DNA of 34,949 bases, taken from NCBI RefSeq assembly GCF_014779595.1, contig NZ_JACXZT010000011.1, positions 1 through 34,949 of the forward strand, read 5' to 3'. The position numbers and the translations under genes were made by a program. The notes under the pieces were generated by a model. That model was not told the DNA's origin and did no database searches. It was given only the letters and a program-made list of their open reading frames with translations. The stretch is from Halomonas sp. ML-15. GTDB lineage: Bacteria; Pseudomonadota; Gammaproteobacteria; Pseudomonadales; Halomonadaceae. This document shows, in pieces, positions 25,473 to 34,840 of the stretch (within the stretch, counting starts at the first letter, position 1; each line of letters begins with the position of its first letter).

Positions 25473-25492
25473 CCATAACCCATAGGTTATGG
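25473..25492. promoter_or_regulatory. PcaQ operator (ATAACC-N4-GGTTAT)
   Basis: CCATAACC-CATA-GGTTATGG is a perfect 8-bp dyad with a 4-base spacer, starting directly after the pcaQ stop and about 100 bases before pcaH. It matches the PcaQ site I recall from Sinorhizobium (ATAACC-N4-GGTTAA) at all but the last base. Confidence 0.75.
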
Positions 25493-25594
25493 TGGTGCCC
25501 CGAGTCGTCAATTGGCAGCCCTGCGGTGAAGCGCCACACTACTGGCCAACCCGCGGCATGGCCCGCGATCTACGCCAGCAGAGGGCTTTTCGCC

Positions 25595-26320
25595 ATGCAA
25601 GACGACAACAAGCGCTATGTCGAGCGCGACCGTAACTGGCATCCGCCGGCCTATGCGCCGGGCTACAAGACCACCGTGGCGCGCTCGCCGAACCAGGCGC
25701 TGGTCAGTCTGCAGCGGCCCAGCGTCTCCGAGCTCAGCGGCCCGGACTTCCGCGCCCTGCGTATGGGACCCCACGACAACGACCTGCTGATGAACTACCG
25801 CGAAGGCCAGGACGCCCTGCCCATCGGCGAGCGCATCATCATGTTCGGTCGCGTGGTCGACCAGTACGGCAAGCCGGTGCCGCACACCCTGGTGGAGATG
25901 TGGCAGGCCAACGCCGGCGGCCGCTATCGTCACAAGAAGGACGCCTACCTGGCGCCCCTCGACCCCAGCTTCGGCGGTGTCGGCCGCTGCCTCACCGACG
26001 ACGACGGCTGGTACCGCTTCCGCACCATCAAGCCCGGCCCCTATCCCTGGCCCAACGGCATCAACACCTGGCGCCCGGCGCATATCCACGTCTCGGTGAT
26101 GGGGCCGTCGATCTCGACCCGCCTGATCACCCAGATGTACTTCGAGGGCGACCCGCTGATCCCGATCTGCCCCATCGTGCAGACGATCAACGACCCGGAC
26201 GCCGTCGAGACCATGATCGGTCGCCTCGACATGGCGCGCAGCCGGCCCATGGACTGCCTGGCCTACCGCTTCGACCTGGTGGTCCGCGGCGAGCTGCAGA
26301 CCTACTTCGAAAACCAGTGA
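25595..26320 (+). CDS. pcaH: Protocatechuate 3,4-dioxygenase, beta subunit
   Basis: A 241-residue iron(III) subunit of the intradiol dioxygenase that opens protocatechuate to beta-carboxymuconate. The iron ligands are visible as two tyrosines (Y111 in [10 protein letters not shown]150 in KPGPYPW) and two histidines (H163, H165 in RPAHIHVS). The dioxygenase signature [25 protein letters not shown] lies just before them. ATG 25595 is chosen from family alignment; the longer frame from 25526 reads through the leader. It is followed by pcaG 14 bases later. Confidence 0.95.
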   Translation: MQDDNKRYVERDRNWHPPAYAPGYKTTVARSPNQALVSLQRPSVSELSGPDFRALRMGPHDNDLLMNYREGQDALPIGERIIMFGRVVDQYGKPVPHTLVEMWQANAGGRYRHKKDAYLAPLDPSFGGVGRCLTDDDGWYRFRTIKPGPYPWPNGINTWRPAHIHVSVMGPSISTRLITQMYFEGDPLIPICPIVQTINDPDAVETMIGRLDMARSRPMDCLAYRFDLVVRGELQTYFENQ

Positions 26321-26334
26321 CGGGAGAGACCGCC

Positions 26335-26967
26335 ATGCAACAGCCCAATAGTGTCGGTACCCGCGATCTTATGCTGCGTGAGACCGCCTCCCAGACCGCC
26401 GGCCCCTACGTGCATATCGGCCTGGCGCTGGATGTCGCCGGCCTGCCCGAGCGCGACGAAGAGATCTGGAACCAGCTGGCCAAGCCCGAGGCCGACGGCG
26501 AGCATATCGAGGTGGTCGGCCAGGTAATCGACGGCAATGGCGACCTGGTGCGCGATGCGCTGATCGAGGCCTGGCAGGCCGATGGCCAGGGCCATTACCA
26601 GCCGGCCTTCGATCTCAAGAAGCCGTTCAACAGCTTCGGCCGCACGGCGACGACCGCGGTGGGCGACAGCGAGTGGACTCTGACCACCATCAAGCCCGGC
26701 GCGATCACCCGCGGCGATGGCAAGACCATGGCACCGCATATCAACCTGGCTATCTTCGCCCGCGGTGTGAATATCCAGCTGCAGACGCGCCTCTACTTCG
26801 AGGATGAAGCGGACGCCAACGCCGCTTGCCCGGTGCTCAGCGCCATCGAATCACCGGCGCGCCGCCAGACGCTGATCGCCAAACGCGAGGAGGTCGACGG
26901 CAAGGTGCGCTACCGCCTCGATATTCGCCTGCAGGGCAAGGGCGAGACGGTGTTCTTCGATTTCTGA
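26335..26967 (+). CDS. pcaG: Protocatechuate 3,4-dioxygenase, alpha subunit
   Basis: A 210-residue partner of PcaH. It carries the intradiol fold (ETASQTAGPYVHIGLA, VVGQVIDGNGDLVRDALIEAWQADGQGHY, FGRTAT, TIKPGA, APHINLAIFARG) but lacks the full iron-ligand set: the position of the His-x-His pair reads APHIN. This is normal for the structural alpha subunit. GGGAGAG precedes ATG 26335. An intrinsic terminator follows within ~55 bases, so pcaHG end the transcript; the later beta-ketoadipate genes are not in the window. Confidence 0.95.
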   Translation: MQQPNSVGTRDLMLRETASQTAGPYVHIGLALDVAGLPERDEEIWNQLAKPEADGEHIEVVGQVIDGNGDLVRDALIEAWQADGQGHYQPAFDLKKPFNSFGRTATTAVGDSEWTLTTIKPGAITRGDGKTMAPHINLAIFARGVNIQLQTRLYFEDEADANAACPVLSAIESPARRQTLIAKREEVDGKVRYRLDIRLQGKGETVFFDF

Positions 26968-27021
26968 TCACTGGCTCTCTGATCGGTGCGCATCGGCGCC
27001 GATGACCTGACGTCTCTTCTA

Positions 27022-27057
27022 CCCCGCACCGCGTCCCGCAGTGCGGGGCTTTTTTTA
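27022..27057 (+). terminator. Intrinsic terminator after pcaHG
   Basis: CCCCGCAC (27022-27029) pairs with GTGCGGGG (27041-27048) around an 11-base loop, then C and seven T. This is the strongest terminator in the window. An upstream 14-bp palindrome, CATCGGCGCCGATG (26991-27004), may help. Confidence 0.92.
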
Positions 27058-27194
27058 TTTGTAAGCGATTTCCTACACCGCTATAGGCGAACGCCCACAG
27101 ATACCAGCGCCTGGGATTGGTATCCTTGCCGCACCAAGCTTTCTATTCTGCTAATAAATCAATAGACGGCATGTTCCAGACGCAGGGAGGCGTG

Positions 27195-29276
27195 ATGGCC
27201 AGCGCGAGCGGATTGCAATTCACCTTGGGCTTGCCCGGTGTCGAGGACGTGGCGGTGATCGACTTCACCCATCGTGAGCGGCTCTCCGCGCCCTTCGAGC
27301 TCAGCGTACGCTTCGCCAGCCGCGACGGCGGCCTCTCCGCCGGCGATATCCTCGACCGCGAGGCGACCCTGACGATCTGGCAGGATGGCGAGGCGCTGCG
27401 CCTTATCAACGGCGTGGTCAGCGAGTTCGGCCGCGGCGATAGCGGCCACCGCCGCACCTTCTATCACGTCGAGATTCGCCCCGCGCTGTGGCGCCTTGGG
27501 CTGCGCCACAACTCGCGCATCTTCCAGGAGGTCTCGCCGCTCACCGTGCTCAACACCCTGTGCGACGAGCACGACATCGCCGATATCGCCTTCGCCGCTA
27601 CCCGGGAACCGGAGGCGCGCGAGTATCTGACCCAGTACCGCGAGACCGATCTCGCCTTCGTCCAGCGCCTGGCCGCCGAAGAGGGGCTGTTCTATTACCA
27701 CGAGTTTTTCGGCACGGACGACACGGACGACACGGGCGACGAGGGCGATGCCGGCCACCGCCTGATCTTCGCCGACGCGCCCCAGGTGCTGCCCCACCTG
27801 GGCGAGCGCCGCTATCACAGCCGCGCCGGGGGCACGCCGCCGCAGCGCCATGTGCGCAAGCTCCGCCAGGTCGCCCGCATCGCCCCGGCCAGCGCCACCC
27901 TCAAGGACTACTCCTTCAAGAACCCGAGCTATGGTCAGCTGCACGACCACGCGGCCGATGGGCTGGAAGCCCACGGGCAACGCGCCGACTACGAACACTA
28001 CGACTACCCCGGCCGCTACAAGGCCGACGCCTCCGGCGAGGCCTTCACCCGCATTCGCCTCGACGCGCTGCGCCAGGACGCCAGCACCGCCGACGCCGAG
28101 AGCGACCTGCCCGAGCTCGCCCCGGGGGCCCGCTTCACCCTCACCGACCACGATCTCGAGACGCTCAACCGCGACTGGCAGGTGATCGGCGTGGTGCATC
28201 ACGGCGAGCAGCACCAGGCCCTGGAGGAGGACGGAATCTTCCAGGGAGACAGCCAGAACGAGGGGCGTGGCGGCATGACCCGCTACCACAACGAACTGAT
28301 CCTGATGCCCGACGATCAGGCCTGGCGGCCCGTGCCCAACCCCAGGCCTCGGGTCGACGGCCCCCAGGTCGCCTTCGTGGTCGGCCCCGAGGGCGAAGAG
28401 ATCCACTGCGACGAGCACGGCCGGGTCAAGGTGCAGTTCCCCTGGGACCGCTACGCCGAGCCTGACGATACCGCAAGTTGTTGGATCCGTGTCGCCCAGG
28501 GCTGGGCCGGCGGCGGCTACGGTAGCATCGCCATCCCGCGGATCGGCCACGAAATTATCGTCTCGTTCCTGGAGGGCGACCCGGATCAACCGCTGATCAC
28601 CGGGCGCACCTACCACGCCGTCAATACCGCGCCCTATGAACTTCCGGCGCACAAGACGCGCACCGTGATCCGCACCCAGAGCCACCAGGGCGAGGGCTTC
28701 AACGAGCTGCGCTTCGAAGACCAGGCCGACCAGGAGCAGATCTGGCTGCACGCCCAGAAGGACCTGGAACTGCTCACCAACAATGATCGTACCGAAGAGA
28801 TCGGTAACGACAGCCATCTCAAGGTCCACCACGACCGCATCAGCGAGATCGACAGCGACGACCACCTGACGGTGCACGGCAGCCGCCACACCCAGGTCGA
28901 CGGCGACGACCACCTGATCGTCGACGCCACGCGCCACGAGAAGTACGGCCGCGCCCAGCTGGTCGACGCCGGCCAGGAGATCCACCACAAGGCCGGCATG
29001 AAGGTGGTGATCGACGCCGGCGCCGAGATCACCCTCAACGCCGGCGGCAGCTTCGTCAAACTCGACCCCAGCGGCGTCACCATCGTCGGCCCCAGCGTCA
29101 AGATCAACTCCGGCGGCAGCCCAGGTTCGGGCTCGGGCCAGGCGGCCCAGGGCCCCAAGCTGCCGCAGGAGGTGGAAGGCGCGCCGCAGTTCACGCCGGT
29201 GGAGGCGCCGCAGCACGCCGCGCTGTTGCAGCAGCAAGCACTGTGTCCGGTATGCGAAAAGGGCAGTGACGGGTGA
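27195..29276 (+). CDS. vgrG: Type VI secretion VgrG (TssI) spike protein
   Basis: A 693-residue VgrG. The N-terminal gp27-like part runs from LPGVEDVAVIDFTHRERLSAPFEL through EGLFYYHEFFG. The gp5 OB-fold follows at DEHGRVKVQFPWDR and SCWIRVAQGWAGGGYGSIAIPRIGHEIIVSFLEGDPDQPLITG. A needle of repeats (ISEIDSDDHLTVHGSR, TQVDGDDHLIVDATR) comes next. The tail ends QQQALCPVCEKGSDG; CPxC-ended VgrGs commonly carry DUF4123-linked effectors. ATG 27195 has GGAGG four bases upstream; earlier ATGs at 27171 and 27117 are less likely. The DUF4123 gene overlaps its stop (GTGA). No Hcp, PAAR or structural T6SS genes are nearby, so this is an orphan VgrG island. Confidence 0.95.
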   Translation: MASASGLQFTLGLPGVEDVAVIDFTHRERLSAPFELSVRFASRDGGLSAGDILDREATLTIWQDGEALRLINGVVSEFGRGDSGHRRTFYHVEIRPALWRLGLRHNSRIFQEVSPLTVLNTLCDEHDIADIAFAATREPEAREYLTQYRETDLAFVQRLAAEEGLFYYHEFFGTDDTDDTGDEGDAGHRLIFADAPQVLPHLGERRYHSRAGGTPPQRHVRKLRQVARIAPASATLKDYSFKNPSYGQLHDHAADGLEAHGQRADYEHYDYPGRYKADASGEAFTRIRLDALRQDASTADAESDLPELAPGARFTLTDHDLETLNRDWQVIGVVHHGEQHQALEEDGIFQGDSQNEGRGGMTRYHNELILMPDDQAWRPVPNPRPRVDGPQVAFVVGPEGEEIHCDEHGRVKVQFPWDRYAEPDDTASCWIRVAQGWAGGGYGSIAIPRIGHEIIVSFLEGDPDQPLITGRTYHAVNTAPYELPAHKTRTVIRTQSHQGEGFNELRFEDQADQEQIWLHAQKDLELLTNNDRTEEIGNDSHLKVHHDRISEIDSDDHLTVHGSRHTQVDGDDHLIVDATRHEKYGRAQLVDAGQEIHHKAGMKVVIDAGAEITLNAGGSFVKLDPSGVTIVGPSVKINSGGSPGSGSGQAAQGPKLPQEVEGAPQFTPVEAPQHAALLQQQALCPVCEKGSDG

Positions 29277-30187
29277 CGAGCATGCTGCATTGGCCACTGA
29301 CAAATGGGCTGCTGGGCGGCGAGTGGTGCTGGCCCAGTGAGCACAAGGTGTATCTGCTGCTCGACGGCGTGCGAGTGCAGGACTTACCGCGTCGGCTCTA
29401 TGAATGGTCGGCAGGGCGCTTGGAAGCGGATCTGCTGTATGCCGGTACGCCCTGGTCAGACGTCAACGACGTCTCGCCCTGGCTGGTACAACTCGCCGGG
29501 CCAGAGGACCCCGTCTTGCGGCATTTTCTGGAGGATGGCCTCGCGCCGGAGTGGGGCTATCTGATCGTCAGCGAGTCCGACCTCGCCGAGCTGGGCGATC
29601 ATCTCCGCGGCTTGATCCAGGTCGTGCACCCGGCGGGCATTCCGCTGCTGCTACGGCTGGCCGATCCGGCGGTGATCGCCGCGCTGCTCGAGCCGGAGAG
29701 CTCACCTGCGCAAGTGCCCTGGGGGCCAATGCATTGCCTGCTTGCGCCGGACGCGGTGGCCGAGGAGTGGCGCTGTTGGTCCCCCACGATGACCGATGCA
29801 GCCCCCGTCTCGCTGGACCATGCGTATCGACTCTCGGAGCCGCAGCTCGAGCGACTGCGGGCATGTGACCTGCGCCGCGATACACGGCGCCTGATGGCCT
29901 TCGTGGATCGGCACTGTGGCGATTGGCTGCCTGGCACCGGAGGGCAGCAGCGTCATGCCCAGCTTGCCGCGATCATCGCTGAAGCGCGCGATCTCGGCAT
30001 CAACACGCTGCGCGAGTGGGCGCTGCTATGCACCCTGATGGCCCGTCTCGACATTACCACCTGGCGTGATGGCGCCACCGATACCGCCGCCTACCGCTGG
30101 CTCACGGCGCCGCATCTCAGTGCTATCGAGCGTCTCGAGGCTGCCCTGCAAGCGGCCAACCCTCCTCAATCCCCCGTCATGACATAG
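29273..30187 (+). CDS. DUF4123 effector-loading adaptor (Tap/TEC family)
   Basis: A 304-residue DUF4123 protein. It begins with the strand KVYLLLDGVRVQDLPRRLYEW, contains YAGTPWSDVNDVSPWLVQL and LRGLIQVVHPAGIPLLLRLADPAVIAALL, and ends with a helical region. Tap/TEC proteins load a specific effector onto VgrG and are not secreted. GTG 29273 overlaps the vgrG stop; ATG 29282 is an alternative. The large effector gene starts 12 bases after it, so vgrG, adaptor and effector form one transcript. Confidence 0.9.
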   Translation: MTSMLHWPLTNGLLGGEWCWPSEHKVYLLLDGVRVQDLPRRLYEWSAGRLEADLLYAGTPWSDVNDVSPWLVQLAGPEDPVLRHFLEDGLAPEWGYLIVSESDLAELGDHLRGLIQVVHPAGIPLLLRLADPAVIAALLEPESSPAQVPWGPMHCLLAPDAVAEEWRCWSPTMTDAAPVSLDHAYRLSEPQLERLRACDLRRDTRRLMAFVDRHCGDWLPGTGGQQRHAQLAAIIAEARDLGINTLREWALLCTLMARLDITTWRDGATDTAAYRWLTAPHLSAIERLEAALQAANPPQSPVMT

Positions 30188-30199
30188 GGAGCCTGTCAT

Positions 30200-33100
30200 A
30201 TGTCCGCGTTCGAGCGACCCACCGATGACCGTGAAGACGGCGCCCTGGCCGCCTATGAACTCCCATGCCGCGACCGTGACGATGGTGGCAGCTGCCCATT
30301 GCTCAACGGTAAGGTGCAACTGCTGCCGCTGCGCTACGGCCTCGTCGAGGAACTCGAGCCGGAATGCTCCACCCCTTATACCCTGAGTGCCCGGCCGCTG
30401 GGGATTCGCCTGCTGCGCAATGGCTATCTCTATGTGCTCGACGGAGAGACCAATGAACTCGACGAGTACGTGTTTAGTGAGCAGGGCGATAAGATCACCG
30501 GCGGCCAGCTCAAGTACGACACCGACCGTACCCTCTACGTCTGCTTTTCCGAAGTAAAGTGGACCGACGCCAAGCGCGCCCAGGTGCTGGAAAGCGAAGA
30601 CGACCGCGACGCCTTTATGCAGGCTGTCGACCTCTCCGGCGCTAACCCCGTGTCCGGTGGCGGTGAGCATTTGATGACCACGACCCAGGCAGAAGCGTGG
30701 GTCGCGGAATTCGCCGAAGAGGCCGAACGGGAGCAGCCCGAAGACGGCCACGAGCAGGAAGGCGAGGCCTACCACTGGGAAAACGACCACTACTACCACA
30801 AGACCCGCCTCGGCAAGCTGCTCAAGCAGCATAAGGTCGAGGATCGCGACGCGTGCCTGTGCCTGGTGGTACGCGACGACATCGGCGTCATGCGCGACCT
30901 GGCCATGTATCAGGACAACGTGGTGGGGTGGATCGAGGAGTGGACGGAGGAGCAGGAGAAACGTACACAGCGAAATTATGTGCTGGGCTGTTATATCGAG
31001 TCCATCACCCAACTGACGGCAGAGACGCTGGAGTCGCTGGCGCCAGGTGAAGAAGGCTCGCCGGAGTTGGCGCTTTGGCAAGACCTGGAAGCACTGGAGG
31101 AGCCGAACAGAGAGCGTACTCGGCAAACGCTGCTCGACTACCTCAACACGGAGCAAACCCTGCCGCGCTCCTATGACCCCGATTTGCCGGACGAACTAAG
31201 AGAAAGACTGCTCGAGGTAAGTCCGGACCCCAGTCGAACCAATGCCTCTAAGATCCAGCAGAACCAGGAGCGGGAAATAAGCCGCTATTACGCTAGCGAC
31301 GCCCTTGCAGACGCCAATAGTGAATTTGTCGAGCGGCATCTGGATACCTTGATCGACCTCAAAGAGACCAATAATCGGCGCGTTCGCGATATTCTGGAAG
31401 GGGCCTCCTTCGGCCAGCGCGGGGTCAACGACCTTATTCGCCGTGGCGAGATGGATCAATTCCTGGAACAGCAGCGGCCCAAGCTCGCACGCTGGAATGC
31501 TCTGCTGACCAATATCAGCCAAGATCGGGTCGAGATGCTGTGCTCCAGCCGCTTTCACTTGGCAGCCTGGTATTTTGACGCCGACAGTGAAGACCAAGTT
31601 AAGAAAGCGTTCTCGGCAGAATATGCCTGTACGCGGGATATCTGCCGGGACGATGACGTCATCGAACGCATCAAGCAGTGGCTCACCGAACACCCCGAGT
31701 ATGATCGCCCCCTCTTTCATACCCGTAGCCTGGAGGAACAAGCAGCGCTGATAAAGGACTACACGGCGCTTATTTCCGCGGGATACGGCATTCTGAATCA
31801 CCTGGACAGCTGGGTGGATGAGCTAAAAGGCGCCGAAAACGGCAAACTGCCCGACCTGACAGAACTGCCTGACAATATTCGACCCTTAGCAGAGGGAGCC
31901 AGAACCAACCTCACGCCTGCCGTGGGTGCCGGCTTGGCCAGGATCATGGAACAGCTGCAACAGACGACGGGGCAGGGTGATTTTGTCATGCCCGACCTCG
32001 AAGACCTGTTCCGCCAGCTTGATCCCCCCGCTGTCTGGGCGCGTATCGTCGATGCCGCCAAAGAGAACGGTGCGCGCTTTGTCTTCTCGACAGAGAGCCT
32101 TGAAGAGCTGATGGACCTGGTGGAAGAGACCCTGGCCCTTCGCCAGCGTCTCACCAGCTTGAACAATAGAAGGCGTCAGGCGAGCGGAGCCGAACGCGAT
32201 CGGTTGAGTGGTGAGCGCCGAGGTGTGCAGGCACAGTTGGATGCCCATGAGCAGCGCTTGGCTGCTGCGCTAAGCCCGGTCGGCGACGTGGGGGCAGACG
32301 ATCTTACCCTGTCGGAAGGCGACAGCGGCCGTGCTGGCCTGGTGCTGGAGTTCGATGATGCCGGCAAGGCCGTGGCGGTCGGCAAGCTAACCAGCAATCT
32401 TAGGCAAGGGATCTACCGTGCCCCGCCAGCAGGACTATTGGGCGATGGTGTTGGGCTACTGGTGTTTATTGGACAGGCGGTGGGGTTATGGGGGGCTGTA
32501 AAGGTCTTCCAAGAAGCACGGAGTAGCGAAGATAATAGTGAGAAAGTGCAAGCCTTTATCAGGCTGTCAGGTTCGGTTTTAGCAACGTCGGCAGCAGGAT
32601 TTCTTGCGGCACAAAGTATTGGTGATACCGCGCTTCAGACACAGGCACGTGCCTTAGCAAACGCTGCCAACGCCAGTCGTTCAAGTGGCGTAAGTGCTCA
32701 GTTAGGACGAATGCACTTTGGTCTAGGGTCTATAGGGTATTTTGTCGGATTTTGGGTTTCTGGGTTTAGTTTGAATAATAATAGAAGTAATTGGCAGGAT
32801 GCGGTGCGTAGTGGCAATGGCAATGCTCAAGGGGCCGCGGCGATAGCAATGGTAGGCGATGCCGGCTTAATGGGCGCGCACGGTTATGGACTCTATTCCA
32901 CCATCAGCACACGCCTCGCTGTTAGGGGAGGAATGACATGGGCAATGGCAGGCCCTCAGCTGGCGTCGGCCTTTTGGCGTTTTAATGCCATTGGCCTGGC
33001 ATTTTCGGTGCTGCAGCTTGGCGGCACCTGGCTCTATAATCGCCACAATATCAGCCAGCACGATCAATGGCTGTTGGCCTCACCCTGGGGAACCGAGGAG

Positions 33101-33676
33101 GGCAATGAATCCCTTGAACATTATCTCAGTGAGCTAAGGCGTATCAGCCAAGCCGCCCATATTACCTTGGAAGAGGTCTATAAAGAGAGCTGGCGTCCCA
33201 ACTGGACGCGTCGCCCCGATCACTATCAGGTTGCGCTGCATTTACCTGGACTGTCCCCCGAGGCACTGCAACCGCCACTGGTGGGCCAGGCACCAGTCCG
33301 CCTTTCGCTCAAGGCCTGGCAGGTACAGCCTGTAAAAATCTGGCAGCGTGAAGGTACGGTACGGGCACCGGAGCATTGGCTGGAAGCGACTACCGAGCTG
33401 GCAGCAGCGTTGGCGTTAGAGACCGATGCCGATAAGGGTCATGTGGTGTTATCGGGGCTGGCGCCGGACCACCGGCAGACCCCCCATGGCTACGACACCG
33501 AGCACTGGGTGGTGGGGGTGCGCCTGGAGCACCTCGATGACGAAGGAAACTATCAGGCAAGCGACGTCTATATCTATATCGACCCGCGCGGTGGGACCGG
33601 GAGCGGCAAGCGCTATACCCCCTCGGCGTTTCCCCGTCGAGGCGATCCTGGGAGCTGGTATGCTATCTCCGACTAG
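30200..33676 (+). CDS. Large T6SS effector, VasX/BTH_I2691-like, probable membrane toxin
   Basis: A 1158-residue effector. The N-terminus has the VasX-type region: CPLLNGKVQLLPLRYGLVEE, then YTLSARPLGIRLLRNGYLYV and LYVCFSEVKWT. A long helical middle follows, with a coiled stretch near residues 640-690. Between about residues 746 and 945 there are five hydrophobic segments (for example GVGLLVFIGQAVGLWGAV, IGYFVGFWVSGFSL, AIGLAFSVLQLGGTWLY), as expected for a colicin-like membrane-permeabilising toxin. The last ~200 residues are soluble. No nuclease, lipase or peptidoglycan-hydrolase motif is seen. ATG follows AGGGAGCC. Base composition becomes more AT-rich around the hydrophobic part, which suggests module exchange. 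Confidence 0.85.
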   Translation: MSAFERPTDDREDGALAAYELPCRDRDDGGSCPLLNGKVQLLPLRYGLVEELEPECSTPYTLSARPLGIRLLRNGYLYVLDGETNELDEYVFSEQGDKITGGQLKYDTDRTLYVCFSEVKWTDAKRAQVLESEDDRDAFMQAVDLSGANPVSGGGEHLMTTTQAEAWVAEFAEEAEREQPEDGHEQEGEAYHWENDHYYHKTRLGKLLKQHKVEDRDACLCLVVRDDIGVMRDLAMYQDNVVGWIEEWTEEQEKRTQRNYVLGCYIESITQLTAETLESLAPGEEGSPELALWQDLEALEEPNRERTRQTLLDYLNTEQTLPRSYDPDLPDELRERLLEVSPDPSRTNASKIQQNQEREISRYYASDALADANSEFVERHLDTLIDLKETNNRRVRDILEGASFGQRGVNDLIRRGEMDQFLEQQRPKLARWNALLTNISQDRVEMLCSSRFHLAAWYFDADSEDQVKKAFSAEYACTRDICRDDDVIERIKQWLTEHPEYDRPLFHTRSLEEQAALIKDYTALISAGYGILNHLDSWVDELKGAENGKLPDLTELPDNIRPLAEGARTNLTPAVGAGLARIMEQLQQTTGQGDFVMPDLEDLFRQLDPPAVWARIVDAAKENGARFVFSTESLEELMDLVEETLALRQRLTSLNNRRRQASGAERDRLSGERRGVQAQLDAHEQRLAAALSPVGDVGADDLTLSEGDSGRAGLVLEFDDAGKAVAVGKLTSNLRQGIYRAPPAGLLGDGVGLLVFIGQAVGLWGAVKVFQEARSSEDNSEKVQAFIRLSGSVLATSAAGFLAAQSIGDTALQTQARALANAANASRSSGVSAQLGRMHFGLGSIGYFVGFWVSGFSLNNNRSNWQDAVRSGNGNAQGAAAIAMVGDAGLMGAHGYGLYSTISTRLAVRGGMTWAMAGPQLASAFWRFNAIGLAFSVLQLGGTWLYNRHNISQHDQWLLASPWGTEEGNESLEHYLSELRRISQAAHITLEEVYKESWRPNWTRRPDHYQVALHLPGLSPEALQPPLVGQAPVRLSLKAWQVQPVKIWQREGTVRAPEHWLEATTELAAALALETDADKGHVVLSGLAPDHRQTPHGYDTEHWVVGVRLEHLDDEGNYQASDVYIYIDPRGGTGSGKRYTPSAFPRRGDPGSWYAISD

Positions 33677-33711
33677 ACGGCTAAACCTGACAAATAAATA
33701 GGAATTTGACT

Positions 33712-34824
33712 ATGAGTAACAAGGGGCCGGATTTGCCGCAACCTGAGCTATCTCAGCCTCACCATGCAGGTGACGTGGAGGCGATTCCTGGGGGCCGTAT
33801 TACCTATCTGGCGCCACTGCCCTTATCGACGGGTCAGCCGCCTCTGGATATGAGCAAGGCCATCAGTGAGCTTAACGATACTTGGCTGGATGTCGGGGGG
33901 GGCTGGCCAAGTGTTTCTATATGGCAGCTTATGATAAGTACGTGGTTTGGGTTTCTTCTCTTATGCCTCGCAGGCTTTCCAATAATTATTTGGCTTATTA
34001 TACCAGATATCACAATAGATGAGTTTTCTCTATTTTATAAAATATTTTTCTGGTTAGGAACACTCGGCGGATTGGTTCCATTGCTGATAATGTACTTAGG
34101 CTATTATTCTGGCATAAAGCGCTTGAAAAACAGCATCCCCGTCCGCTTTAATCGCCAGCGCCGGGAAGTCTGCTTTACCCTCACCGATACGCAAGAAACC
34201 GTTTACGTGCCTTGGGAGTCCCTGATGGCCTGGGTGGTAGAGGCCCGCGGTGCCACCCAGTACGGCGTACAGCAGCAGTACGGCATGGGCGTCGGTTATG
34301 CCCACCCGGAGACGGGCCAGTGGCTAAAGCTCGAGTACATGACGGCGGGCCTGCCCCTGGCGATCAGTAATTGGGAAGCGATCCGCGCCTATATGGAGTA
34401 TGAGGTCCACTCACTGCACGAGATCCAGGACCCTCATCTGCCGCGTGGCAAGGACGATCCCCCCTGGGAGGGCGTGCATACCTTGCGCAATGCGCGCCGC
34501 CGGATGCGCGAGCGCCGGGCCAAGGGGGAGGTCGGGCCGATCTTTACGTTCTTCTGGTATGCCTACCACGTTATCGAGCTATGGAACCTGCCCGGCTACC
34601 TGACCGAGTGGGAAGCCAAGCGGCTGATGAAGAGCCGTCCTAAGCTGCGTCCGGCGGAGGTGGAGGAGTGGTCGAAGCCCCTTCCCAAAGATCAGTGGGC
34701 CAAGCCCAGCGATGAGCTGGTCAGGCTCTCCGCAGAGGTGCGGCGGATCCGGGAGCGCGACCCGCAGCGTTCCGTCGAAGAGGTGTTCGCTGAGGCATAT
34801 CGGAAGGAAGGGAGCGAGGTCTAG
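33712..34824 (+). CDS. Two-TM protein, probable immunity to the upstream effector (DUF6708-like)
   Basis: A 370-residue protein with two membrane helices (about residues 76-98 and 109-131) and a cytoplasmic domain: SIPVRFNRQRREVCFTLTD, VYVPWESLMAWVVEARG and later WPxYLTEWEAKR-type segments. I recall this architecture (DUF6708) directly after VasX-like effector genes, where it should protect the producer's inner membrane. ATG 33712 has AGGAA upstream; TTG 33706 is in frame. It starts 35 bases after the effector stop. The part encoding the membrane helices is strikingly AT-rich relative to the rest. Immunity is inferred from position and topology. Confidence 0.75.
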   Translation: MSNKGPDLPQPELSQPHHAGDVEAIPGGRITYLAPLPLSTGQPPLDMSKAISELNDTWLDVGGGWPSVSIWQLMISTWFGFLLLCLAGFPIIIWLIIPDITIDEFSLFYKIFFWLGTLGGLVPLLIMYLGYYSGIKRLKNSIPVRFNRQRREVCFTLTDTQETVYVPWESLMAWVVEARGATQYGVQQQYGMGVGYAHPETGQWLKLEYMTAGLPLAISNWEAIRAYMEYEVHSLHEIQDPHLPRGKDDPPWEGVHTLRNARRRMRERRAKGEVGPIFTFFWYAYHVIELWNLPGYLTEWEAKRLMKSRPKLRPAEVEEWSKPLPKDQWAKPSDELVRLSAEVRRIRERDPQRSVEEVFAEAYRKEGSEV

Positions 34825-34840
34825 TCCCGGGGCGATGACC

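Noticed and set aside
27159-29303. A 714-codon open frame antisense to vgrG
   Set aside because: High-GC codon bias opens the opposite strand. The VgrG frame has clear domain motifs, while this one is low-complexity (many V, A, G, D) and matches nothing.
30026-31156. A 376-codon minus-strand frame opposite the DUF4123 and effector genes
   Set aside because: It crosses the junction of two well-supported genes and has no recognisable motif.
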